IMG/VR virus record: IMGVR_UViG_3300014499_000002
Span: 1 to 39,262 of that record
From: a virus
Direction: 5' to 3' (one strand)
Length of the DNA stretch: 39,262 nt
This document shows positions 32,633 through 38,771 of the stretch, piece after piece (position 1 is the first letter of the stretch; each line of letters begins with the position of its first letter). The translations under genes were made by a program, and so were the position numbers. A model generated the notes under the pieces. The model did not search any database. It was not told where the DNA came from and saw only the letters and a program-made list of their open reading frames with translations.

Positions 32633-33376
32633 TTATTTCTTATCAATAATATTAGCAAGATTGATAACTTTTTCTTTGATTTGTATAGAATATGTCATGT
32701 TTGCGCACTCCAGTTCACGAATAAAGAAATTATCAAACCATTTAATCCGATATAAATAGCCAGTTTCTGGGTTTCCTGAAGTATCTATTAGCGTTATTTT
32801 GCCATTGACATCATTAGTAGCTTCCTCTTCTGCTATGCGCGCAGCTCCATGACTTACATAGAGATTACTTTCAGTATAAGCGCACGTTGCAAAGCTTGTT
32901 TTAAAGAACTCTACAGCTCCAGACCATCCCTTAACATGTTGAATTGGATCGTCAAGATAAGCCCCTGACGGCGCTATACCGATGAATTCAGTAATGACTT
33001 CTTGAGGCACACCAATCAATGTATAAGCCATGGGCATCTCATCAATAGAATAACGCATATGAGATTCATAGGGCTTATTCATCGGCGCTTCAAGGGTTTT
33101 ATAGCCTCTTATGACCTCTTTAAAATGTAATAATTCATGTGCTCTTGGCGATGATTCATTATAATAACCCTCTTTATTCGGCTTTGTATAGGCTACATTA
33201 TGGGTTGCTCGTAAGGCGGCTCTAGGCACTAATTCCACCCCTGAATCGGGTGTCATATATCCTTTTTCTTTTAATACTCTAATGTTCTCAGCTCGAAAAA
33301 TTTCTTTTTCTGCTTCTGTAATCGCGTGATTTACAGTTGGCAATAAGCACAAGGACGCAACTAGTAATTTTTTCAT
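32633..33376 (-). CDS. Exported protein of unknown function
   Basis: 247 residues with a Sec signal peptide (MKKLLVASLCLLPTVNHA, likely cut after Ala18). The mature protein has ELLHFKEVIRGYKTL and GIAPSGAYLDDPIQHVKGWSGAVEFFKTSFATCAYTESNLYV, with two cysteines that could pair. No family recognised. A signal peptide on a phage protein not needed for virion assembly suggests a role in the host envelope, such as superinfection exclusion, or secretion. It lies next to a second exported protein gene. Confidence 0.65.
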   Translation of the reverse strand: MKKLLVASLCLLPTVNHAITEAEKEIFRAENIRVLKEKGYMTPDSGVELVPRAALRATHNVAYTKPNKEGYYNESSPRAHELLHFKEVIRGYKTLEAPMNKPYESHMRYSIDEMPMAYTLIGVPQEVITEFIGIAPSGAYLDDPIQHVKGWSGAVEFFKTSFATCAYTESNLYVSHGAARIAEEEATNDVNGKITLIDTSGNPETGYLYRIKWFDNFFIRELECANMTYSIQIKEKVINLANIIDKK

Positions 33377-33402
33377 TGGGTTCCCTTAATAATTGTATAA
33401 AA

Positions 33403-33786
33403 TTAGTCCCACCAGCCTTTATCAAGACCGCACCCTGATGCTTCAGTCGTGTTATCCAAAATCTCATGGCCTCGATCAATGTAGTAGTGAAAGCCTTTTA
33501 CGAAATAAGAGCCTCCTGGAGCCGCCTCACCCCAACATACGGCAGCGGCGCGCCAAGTGTATACTTTGCCCGTATCAACGGCGTGGTAGCCTTTAGATGG
33601 ATGATTAACGTCGTAATTATGAAAACTAATCACATGCCAGTTAAAATAATGGTCTTTAAACCAGGTAATTGATTCATTGTTAATACAATTGGCTCGACTA
33701 TGAATAGTTGTAGAATAGAAACCGGCGTGTGAGATAGTAGATACAAATAGCGATGTGGCTAGGGCAATACTACATTTTAATTTCAT
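33403..33786 (-). CDS. Small exported cysteine-containing protein
   Basis: 127 residues. A signal peptide (MKLKCSIALATSLFVSTISHA, likely cut after Ala21) precedes a Trp/Tyr/His-rich mature part with three cysteines (in RANCIN, AVCWGE and SGCGLD). Unknown family. Directly upstream of the 247-residue exported protein (26 nt gap); both are probably expressed together. Confidence 0.65.
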   Translation of the reverse strand: MKLKCSIALATSLFVSTISHAGFYSTTIHSRANCINNESITWFKDHYFNWHVISFHNYDVNHPSKGYHAVDTGKVYTWRAAAVCWGEAAPGGSYFVKGFHYYIDRGHEILDNTTEASGCGLDKGWWD

Positions 33787-33846
33787 GTATAAATCCTATT
33801 TCCATTATTTAGCAGACGGCCCTGTCTTATATAAAATCCTAAGCTA

Positions 33847-34209
33847 CTAATCTTCAGAGAACATTTCTTCAATAATCTTTTCAAACTGTTCTTTGCGACG
33901 TGATACTAACTCAAGGTCGTCAATTGCATCAATAAGTTTGTCAAAGTTTATGGGGTATTCAGAGGCATATTCCTGTATTTTTTGCTCTTTTTCTGCAATT
34001 AGACTATCGATTTTACAAACTTCTAACTCTGCCTTTATGACAGCTTCCGACAATCTAGGCATGATGGTAGTCACCCACGTCGATCGGTCTTGCACTATAT
34101 TTGTTGTGCCAGTAATTTGAGTAGCTAATCCAGGATACACCCTATTATTATTGGCTAATTGTCCGATTGCATGGCCACAATTAAAAGACTGACATGAATA
34201 ACAATACAT
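33847..34209 (-). CDS. Cysteine-rich N-terminus plus coiled-coil protein
   Basis: 120 residues. N-terminal MYCYSCQSFNCGHAIGQLAN offers Cys/His metal ligands; the C-terminal half is a helical hairpin (AELEVCKIDSLIAEKEQKIQEY and DDLELVSRRKEQFEKIIEEMF). AAGGAG lies 8-9 nt upstream of the ATG, at the end of the structured non-coding region. Confidence 0.6.
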   Translation of the reverse strand: MYCYSCQSFNCGHAIGQLANNNRVYPGLATQITGTTNIVQDRSTWVTTIMPRLSEAVIKAELEVCKIDSLIAEKEQKIQEYASEYPINFDKLIDAIDDLELVSRRKEQFEKIIEEMFSED

Positions 34210-34215
34210 TTATAA

Positions 34216-34374
34216 ACTCCTTAAAACCATTTCGTGCAACTTCACGATATGGTGACGGGCTTTCACCGTCTTCGACCCCTATTAGTGCCAGCCCTTGCAC
34301 CCAGCTTAAGCATTACGCTCTTTCTATGGATTAGGCTGGAAATCCTCTCACTACTAACCATGGCTAGTGAGTAC
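34216..34374 (-). ncRNA. Structured non-coding region downstream of the first tRNA-like element
   Basis: Contains, on the minus strand, CTCACTA/TAGTGAG (7 bp), CCAGC/GCTGG, GACGG/CCGTC and TCGTG/CACGA hairpins within 160 nt and no convincing reading frame. It follows directly after the CCA of the tRNA-like element, so could be a 3' domain of the same RNA or the leader of the next gene. Only self-complementarity supports it. Confidence 0.4.
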
Positions 34375-34510
34375 TGGTGACAGTGGTAGGAATCGAACCT
34401 ACTCTGCATCGTTTCACACGGCAACTTTTGATCAGGTCTCCGACGACACGCAATATGGCGCAGGTCTTTCAAGTACTATGCCCGCTAACCCAACTGCGGT
34501 ACAACTGTCA
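34375..34510 (-). ncRNA. tRNA-like structured RNA, copy 1
   Basis: Minus-strand 5' GACAGT pairs with 3' ACTGTC followed by A-CCA. A D-arm-like stem (CCGC/GCGG with loop AGTTGGGTTA) and a canonical T-arm (GTAGG-TTCGATT-CCTAC, 34386-34402) are present. Between them lies about 80 nt rather than a 23-40 nt anticodon and variable region. This includes a 67-nt core (34411-34477) shared with copy 2. A tRNA-Ser-like CTTGAAA loop occurs but has no proper stem. G-U pairs in the stems fit only the minus strand. Confidence 0.7.
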
Positions 34511-34516
34511 TAATTT

Positions 34517-34705
34517 TTATTCAACTTCCTTTAATTCTTCGAATTGTTGTTTGGTTATATCGCTGAGAAGGTCTGTTATTTTACTGCCATTTTTAATAAC
34601 GGCATTTATAATATCTTCTCTAACCATACCTGTGCAATCACAGATTGCCATTAATGTATATGTATTTCCTATTAGTTGCATTACCTGTTTTTCACTGATT
34701 ATCAT
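34517..34705 (-). CDS. Small protein of unknown function
   Basis: 62 residues, helical (MIISEKQVMQLIGNTYTLMA; then REDIINAVIKNGSKITDLLSDITKQQFEEL). Overlaps the upstream gene by 14 nt. Ends just upstream of tRNA-like copy 1. Confidence 0.55.
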   Translation of the reverse strand: MIISEKQVMQLIGNTYTLMAICDCTGMVREDIINAVIKNGSKITDLLSDITKQQFEELKEVE

Positions 34706-34898
34706 TTTCTTTCCACATATATTTGCATTTATCGCAATAATTCATCCAGCCGTCATATCTATATCTATAAGACTGAGGATGCTCGCAATAGTTATCGATC
34801 ATGGATTGTATTTTCTGACACAATTTAGTATGAACTTTCGGATTACCGAAAAGGTGATACTTTAACTGCTCAAGATCTTCTTTCGTGAAATCATTCAT
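34692..34898 (-). CDS. Small zinc-site protein, copy A of a tandem pair
   Basis: 68 residues from MNDFTKEDLEQLKYHLFG; an earlier ATG is unlikely since this one overlaps the upstream stop as ATGA. The end holds CDKC and a further Cys pair further back (LCQK, YCEH). The DFTKE-L and KIQSMIDNY motifs recur in the next gene upstream, so the two are paralogues made by tandem duplication. Confidence 0.6.
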   Translation of the reverse strand: MNDFTKEDLEQLKYHLFGNPKVHTKLCQKIQSMIDNYCEHPQSYRYRYDGWMNYCDKCKYMWKENDNQ

Positions 34899-35077
34899 TG
34901 AACATGTCCACATTTCTCACAATGCCAAACTTCTACTACCTTCGCGTCATAGTTATCAATTATATCTTGTATTTTTTTCATCAATGGGCTTTCTTCTACA
35001 AGGCCGTCCAAATCATCAAAATAATACTCAAACTTCCAATAGATCTCTATTAACTCTTCTTTCGTGAAATCACTCAT
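34895..35077 (-). CDS. Small zinc-site protein, copy B of a tandem pair
   Basis: 60 residues (MSDFTKEELIEIYWKFEYYF start). Shares DFTKEEL and KIQDIIDNY with copy A and ends WHCEKCGHVQ, a CxxC site. Overlaps neighbours by 4 and 8 nt. Confidence 0.6.
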   Translation of the reverse strand: MSDFTKEELIEIYWKFEYYFDDLDGLVEESPLMKKIQDIIDNYDAKVVEVWHCEKCGHVQ

Positions 35078-35252
35078 CTTTACACCTGTCTAAAGGTAGC
35101 ATATTTGTAAATTTATATTGTAATATCCAAAGTTCAACTAATGTAAAAGCGTGCATCATGCCATCTTTTTGTGCACAATCATCAGACAATAATTCCTCTT
35201 TTCTTGCAATTATTCTTTGTAATATAAATTGTTCGAGTGATTCAGTATTCAT
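35070..35252 (-). CDS. Small protein of unknown function
   Basis: 60 residues, helical (LEQFILQRIIARKEELLSDDCAQ). Resembles phage proteins placed beside small DUF551-type genes, but no domain can be named. Overlaps the DUF551-like gene by 4 nt. Confidence 0.55.
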   Translation of the reverse strand: MNTESLEQFILQRIIARKEELLSDDCAQKDGMMHAFTLVELWILQYKFTNMLPLDRCKDE

Positions 35253-35458
35253 TTGGGATAGTCCGGCAAAGGAATCCAGTGTGTTACTTGAATATCATTA
35301 ATTAAGCCAACGTTGCCATAAAACATATATGTGCAATACCAGATACTATCCTTATTATATCCCGTCATTATGTCGTGTCTGTGAAGCCCATGAGTTGCAT
35401 AAAATATAACTTCTTGAAATCGTTCTGGCATTTGGTCTTTGCAGCTAATCCAGTTCAT
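35249..35458 (-). CDS. DUF551-like small phage protein
   Basis: 69 residues. MNWISCKDQMPERFQEVIFYAT at the start and VTHWIPLPDYPK at the end match the DUF551 pattern (W......MP....V......VTHW.PLP.PP). Its molecular function is not known; common among phage early or accessory genes. Confidence 0.8.
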   Translation of the reverse strand: MNWISCKDQMPERFQEVIFYATHGLHRHDIMTGYNKDSIWYCTYMFYGNVGLINDIQVTHWIPLPDYPK

Positions 35459-35675
35459 TAGCTTCGCCCTGTATGCGTTTATGGTCTTCTTCAGTCAAAG
35501 AATTATGCCATACCATATAGTCATCATAACAAGTATCACAAATGGTCTTAATGGTGTCTTTATAGGCAAAATCACCGTACAATGCTTCATATTCTTTACG
35601 AGCGTCTTCATCTGGACGGTCAGAATTAAACGTTGTTAAGCATTCAGAACATTCATAGATAATTTCCTTCAGCAT
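35445..35675 (-). CDS. Zinc-ribbon small protein
   Basis: 76 residues. CSEC (9-12) and CDTC (46-49) form a four-cysteine site; acidic in between (DRPDEDARKEYEAL). Overlaps neighbours by 7 and 14 nt. Role unknown. Confidence 0.6.
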   Translation of the reverse strand: MLKEIIYECSECLTTFNSDRPDEDARKEYEALYGDFAYKDTIKTICDTCYDDYMVWHNSLTEEDHKRIQGEANELD

Positions 35676-35860
35676 CCGATTTGTTCCTCTAACTCCCTAA
35701 TCTTATCGTCTTGCAAATTAATATAGGCATTAAGCCCTAATATAAGCTCATCTAAAGCGCCTACTTTGTCGTAGATATCCAATATCATGTCTCTTAAATG
35801 TTCAATGTCGCCAGTAATTTCCATATTGTTAGCGCTAGTTTTCGATACTAGGCTTTTCAT
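35669..35860 (-). CDS. Small coiled-coil protein
   Basis: 63 residues with heptads through EHLRDMILDIYDKVGALDEL and further leucine-rich turns. A second ATG (MEITGD) 12 codons in is possible. Lies 32 nt downstream of tRNA-Tyr. Confidence 0.55.
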   Translation of the reverse strand: MKSLVSKTSANNMEITGDIEHLRDMILDIYDKVGALDELILGLNAYINLQDDKIRELEEQIGC

Positions 35861-35891
35861 GATTACTATTTCCTCATTTTTTTATTATTTC

Positions 35892-35977
35892 TGGTGGAGT
35901 GGGAAAGATTCGAACTTTCACGTGCTAGACGACCGCCGGTTTACAGCCGGGTTCCATACCAATTAGGAGTCCACTCC
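35892..35977 (-). tRNA. tRNA-Tyr (GUA)
   Basis: Acceptor GGAGTGG/CCACTCC with A and encoded CCA, anticodon arm CCGG-CTGTAAA-CCGG (anticodon GTA), long variable arm as usual for bacterial tRNA-Tyr and T-arm GAAAG-TTCGAAT-CTTTC. 86 nt. It overlaps the end of the 101-residue reading frame by 53 nt. Confidence 0.9.
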
Positions 35978-36230
35978 GTAATTTGACAGATTCTAGCGTA
36001 TTCAATAATATTAGCCAACTGTCTTTGTCCATATCCATACCATAATTATTGGTTTCTACTGCTTTTTTTATTTCTTTAATGATTAGTTCGATAGTATGTT
36101 GTTCTAATTCTATAACATTGTCAGTGATAATGTCGCATATTAGTGAAGGCATATAAGTCATTCTGCCTAATGCATAGCGGAAGGAACAAACTATAAGTGT
36201 ATTAAAGTCATTATTGGTTATTTTTAACAT
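35925..36230 (-). CDS. Unknown protein whose 3' end runs into tRNA-Tyr
   Basis: 101 residues. The first 84 look like normal helical coding sequence (IVCSFRYALGRMTYMPSLICDIITDNVIELEQ); the last 17 (SGLLIGMEPGCKPAVV included) are encoded by tRNA-Tyr bases. The original end may have been lost when the tRNA arrived. No function assigned. Confidence 0.55.
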   Translation of the reverse strand: MLKITNNDFNTLIVCSFRYALGRMTYMPSLICDIITDNVIELEQHTIELIIKEIKKAVETNNYGMDMDKDSWLILLNTLESVKLRSGLLIGMEPGCKPAVV

Positions 36231-36238
36231 CTATATCC

Positions 36239-36631
36239 CTATCTATTATATTTAATTATCTCTGGCTGTTCATCTTCTTCATACCATTTCCAACCATAAT
36301 ATCCTGTCATATAAGGTTTTATCCAGTCTAAGAACAGGTCTATTTCATTGTCATAGTTTTTTAGATCGCATCTTAAGAAAACATACGCACCTTGATTAAT
36401 TCCATTTTGATTCTGTTTATAACGTACAGTAAATGGCATAAAATAAAAACTACTCATATGTCCAATATTATTCCATCTAAAACATTTGAAAAATGGATGA
36501 TCGGGCGTTTTAATATCCTCTATCAAATCGGCTGAACATTCATTAAAAAAATAATCCAACATTACATATACTTCATCTGGCAAGTTAGGCTTTGTTTCGC
36601 CTTGGAAAATAAACTCTGTATACATTCCCAT
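36239..36631 (-). CDS. Conserved phage protein of unknown function
   Basis: 130 residues. MGMYTEFIFQGETKPNLPDE opens, then HPFFKCFRWNNIGHMSSFYFMPFTVRYKQ and a YVFLRCDLKNYDNEIDLFLDWIKPYM block, a pattern known from phage proteins of unknown function. It is a moderately conserved moron or accessory gene, placed between tRNA-Gln and the tRNA-Tyr gene. Confidence 0.65.
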   Translation of the reverse strand: MGMYTEFIFQGETKPNLPDEVYVMLDYFFNECSADLIEDIKTPDHPFFKCFRWNNIGHMSSFYFMPFTVRYKQNQNGINQGAYVFLRCDLKNYDNEIDLFLDWIKPYMTGYYGWKWYEEDEQPEIIKYNR

Positions 36632-36697
36632 GGACTTCCTTATAAAACGAACTAAATTGATTATTTAATACAACTATACTTTAACTATTCTGTCTTA

Positions 36698-36771
36698 TGG
36701 AAGCGCTGCCGAGACTCGAACTCAGAACAACAGGATCAAAATCTGCTGTGTTACCATTACACCACAGCGCA
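36698..36771 (-). tRNA. tRNA-Gln (UUG)
   Basis: 74 nt on the minus strand. Acceptor GCGCTG/CAGCGC with an unpaired T1-T72 as tolerated in tRNA-Gln, D-arm GTGT/ACAC, anticodon loop TTTTGAT (TTG), T-arm CTGAG-TTCGAGT-CTCGG and encoded CCA. The anticodon stem has a G-U pair and an A-C mismatch, so it may be weakened. It lies 10 nt downstream of tRNA-like copy 2. Confidence 0.8.
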
Positions 36772-36781
36772 ATAATAGGGC

Positions 36782-36903
36782 GACAAGCGTAAGCATTTCA
36801 GCTTAGAGGAAGTTTCACACCGCAACTCATGCCCAGGTCTCGGACTTCCTAGAATATGGCTCAGGGCTTAAAAGTACTTTCTACGTTTTCTGTCTCGCTT
36901 GTC
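36782..36903 (-). ncRNA. tRNA-like structured RNA, copy 2
   Basis: Closed by an 8-bp stem GACAAGCG/CGCTTGTC (36896-36903 with 36782-36789), with a T-arm-like TAAGC-TGAAAT-GCTTA near the 3' end and a G-CCC end. The 67-nt core (36812-36878) aligns without gaps to copy 1 with 51 identities. Two helices in the core (7 bp and 3 bp) are kept by paired changes. Compared with copy 1 it lacks a clear D-arm and the TTCGA loop, and the end is not CCA. Confidence 0.7.
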
Positions 36904-36913
36904 ATGTAAAGAA

Positions 36914-37227
36914 GCCAACGCATAACGTTGGCTCAACTCTTTCCCCCATAGGTAGATGAGATTAAAGGCAGCGATTTAAGCTTAGATGCGACCATGTAAT
37001 GCTAGAGGCTTGCTGCCTAATTATTGCCACATGCTGCAATTTCGTCCTGTGTGGCGCTTGACCTCATAACGCTTTAGCAGCTTAGCTACCCTAATCGTGC
37101 CAACTAAGGTTTTGCTAGGAACGCCGTAACGATCCCGAATACTCTTTCTACGCCATGGTAGATGAGCTGTTGACCAAGCCCAAGACAAAATGTCTATTCT
37201 AACTTCGCATTTCTAATAAGGGCTCGG
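36914..37227 (-). ncRNA. Highly structured non-coding region 5' of tRNA-like copy 2
   Basis: About 310 nt without a credible gene, in a 472-nt gap (36772-37243). Stems: CCGAGCCC/GGGCTTGG (37220-37227 with 37174-37181), AGACA/TGTCT (37183-37195), ATCGT/ACGAT (37094-37133), GCCACA/TGTGGC (37026-37055), AGGCAGC/GCTGCCT (36966-37018) stacked on AAGC/GCTT, and GCCAACG/CGTTGGC (36914-36932). A G-U pair in the first stem fits only the minus strand. A 25-nt motif (ACTCTTTC...GGTAGATGAG) occurs at 36936 and 37141. Could be one RNA together with copy 2. Confidence 0.6.
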
Positions 37228-37243
37228 CTACATAAATTTACCA

Positions 37244-38248
37244 CTATAACACTGAATAACCAATAAATATTGTGCCGCTAATAGACGTTGCCGGTGCAGT
37301 ATTAAATATTGTAAGCGTTGCAGTTCCAGATCCAGGCGCACAAGTAAAACTAAAATTCTGATTCGTATTAGTTCCGCCTTGTACGGTAAGCGTAATGACT
37401 GAAGTCGCGGTGATTTTAGTATTAGTCCAAGTAATGGCATACGTTGAACCAGCAGTCACAGTTAACGAGGAAGTAGTTATTAATCCTGCATTTCCGCTAG
37501 CTGTCACAGCATTACCTGATTCAGTACCGTTAACTTTAGCTAATATAATTTGACCAGCCCCAGAGAAGGTATTGGCCGCTGTTAGACTTGCGAATGAACC
37601 AGGAGCTGCTCCAGAGTCTATAAATAAACCACCAGTTCCTGATGCTATCGGGAAATTACCTGATACAAAGGGCGTAGCTGTAGCACCAATCATCAATCGG
37701 GCTAGTGCGTTAACGGGATCTGGAATACTTACCACTGATGCCTGCCCCATTGCGACGTTTGAAATCGTAGTATTTGTATTGCCAGTGTTCGCAACGCCCG
37801 CTACTATCAATGAACCTTTTGATGCAGTAGCTGGGAAGGATGACAATGTGCCAGCAGTACCAGACATTCCAGCTTGGATATTGCCACGATGAGCCGCTGG
37901 AGCCGTACCATCATAAATCTGCCCAGTAGTTCCATTAAACTGTGCAATATTGTTTGCAACAACTGGTAAGAGAACATTTCCTGCATCAACTTCTTGAAAC
38001 AGTGTTATAACGCCTTGACTTATCGTAGGTAAAAATTCCCCATAAGTGCCTACACCCGTGGCAACATTATAAAGATAAATAATATCAAAAATGTCAGTAG
38101 GATAAACAGTATTTGGAACCAGTCCTTGTTCATTAAGAAAACCTGCTGTTGTAATTGTTGCTAAACTATCAGTGACTACCATTTGTACGCGACGTGGGGC
38201 AATACTTGTTTGCCCTAGTAAACCAAACGTTTGTGATACGATGCTCAT
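37244..38248 (-). CDS. Tail fibre/appendage protein
   Basis: 334 residues. MSIVSQTFGLLGQTSIAPRRVQMVVTDSLATITTAGFLN and TDIFDIIYLYN form an N-terminal block used in several phage fibre-associated proteins; the remainder is Gly/Thr/Ser/Ala-rich beta sequence with a Tail-fibre-like C-terminus. Last gene before the structured non-coding region. Confidence 0.7.
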   Translation of the reverse strand: MSIVSQTFGLLGQTSIAPRRVQMVVTDSLATITTAGFLNEQGLVPNTVYPTDIFDIIYLYNVATGVGTYGEFLPTISQGVITLFQEVDAGNVLLPVVANNIAQFNGTTGQIYDGTAPAAHRGNIQAGMSGTAGTLSSFPATASKGSLIVAGVANTGNTNTTISNVAMGQASVVSIPDPVNALARLMIGATATPFVSGNFPIASGTGGLFIDSGAAPGSFASLTAANTFSGAGQIILAKVNGTESGNAVTASGNAGLITTSSLTVTAGSTYAITWTNTKITATSVITLTVQGGTNTNQNFSFTCAPGSGTATLTIFNTAPATSISGTIFIGYSVL

Positions 38249-38268
38249 TTTTATTTCCTTATAAAATG

Positions 38269-38481
38269 TTATGCTGAAACATATTCAATAATGTAAATCA
38301 ATCCTGCTCCACCAGCCGCTCCAGCTTGACTTGCTGTAGTAGATAATGAGCCTCCTCCACCGGAACCAAAATTTATTCCTGCGCTACCCACAGAATTTGC
38401 TGCCGTAGCCCCATAGCCACCCGCTCCAAAATAAAATGCTGGCGTAACTATTGGCGGTAAAGCACTTATTTTAATACCCAT
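38269..38481 (-). CDS. Truncated glycine-rich tail appendage protein
   Basis: 70 residues. MGIKISALPPIVTPA is a common virion-binding N-terminus of phage fibre proteins, usually followed by a few hundred residues. Here it joins directly to a Gly/Ala/Ser-rich tip (GAGGYGATAANSVGSAG) ending in GLIYIIEYVSA, as if the shaft had been deleted. It may still attach a small glycine-rich tip. Confidence 0.65.
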   Translation of the reverse strand: MGIKISALPPIVTPAFYFGAGGYGATAANSVGSAGINFGSGGGGSLSTTASQAGAAGGAGLIYIIEYVSA

Positions 38482-38508
38482 TTTATAATCCCTTTAAGAA
38501 AAGCGTCC

Positions 38509-38676
38509 TTATTCTGTCATTTCATCTAGCCATCTAAGAACCATATCAACACCAAAAAATATATTATTTTGCTTGTTAAATTCATAATAGGACAACTCTT
38601 CACCTAATAAGGACTTTTTTCGTTCACTTTTCTTTTCTTCAATGTATTTAATAACCGCTTCTTTTGATATATTCAT
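38509..38676 (-). CDS. 55-residue small protein between tail genes
   Basis: MNISKEAVIKYIEEKKSERK start, charged helix, then a NIFFGVDMVLRWLDEM end. No strong ribosome site, but the reading frame fits the gap. Unassigned; the flanking 95-nt space 38677-38771 shows no gene. Confidence 0.45.
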   Translation of the reverse strand: MNISKEAVIKYIEEKKSERKKSLLGEELSYYEFNKQNNIFFGVDMVLRWLDEMTE

Positions 38677-38771
38677 CAATAAATTATACCTAGTAATTAT
38701 ATTAATATATTTCTACATTGTGTAACTTTTCAATGGTTAACGACATTTAAAACTACTCCTTGTTATTAAAT

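Noticed and set aside
34375-34510. Ordinary tRNA-Ser (UGA) because of a CTTGAAA loop
   Set aside because: The five bases on either side do not pair, and the distance between D-arm and T-arm is about 80 nt, much more than even long variable arms allow.
34377-34865. 162-residue plus-strand reading frame
   Set aside because: It runs antisense to three well-supported small genes and the tRNA-like element, with a composition typical of a shadow frame.
37071-37085. Plus-strand GCTTTAGCAGCTTAG, like the end of a tmRNA tag sequence (ALAA stop)
   Set aside because: An in-frame stop lies only three codons upstream, there is no tmRNA-type 5' domain or T-arm on the plus strand, and G-U pairing favours the minus strand for this region. 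Treated as coincidence.
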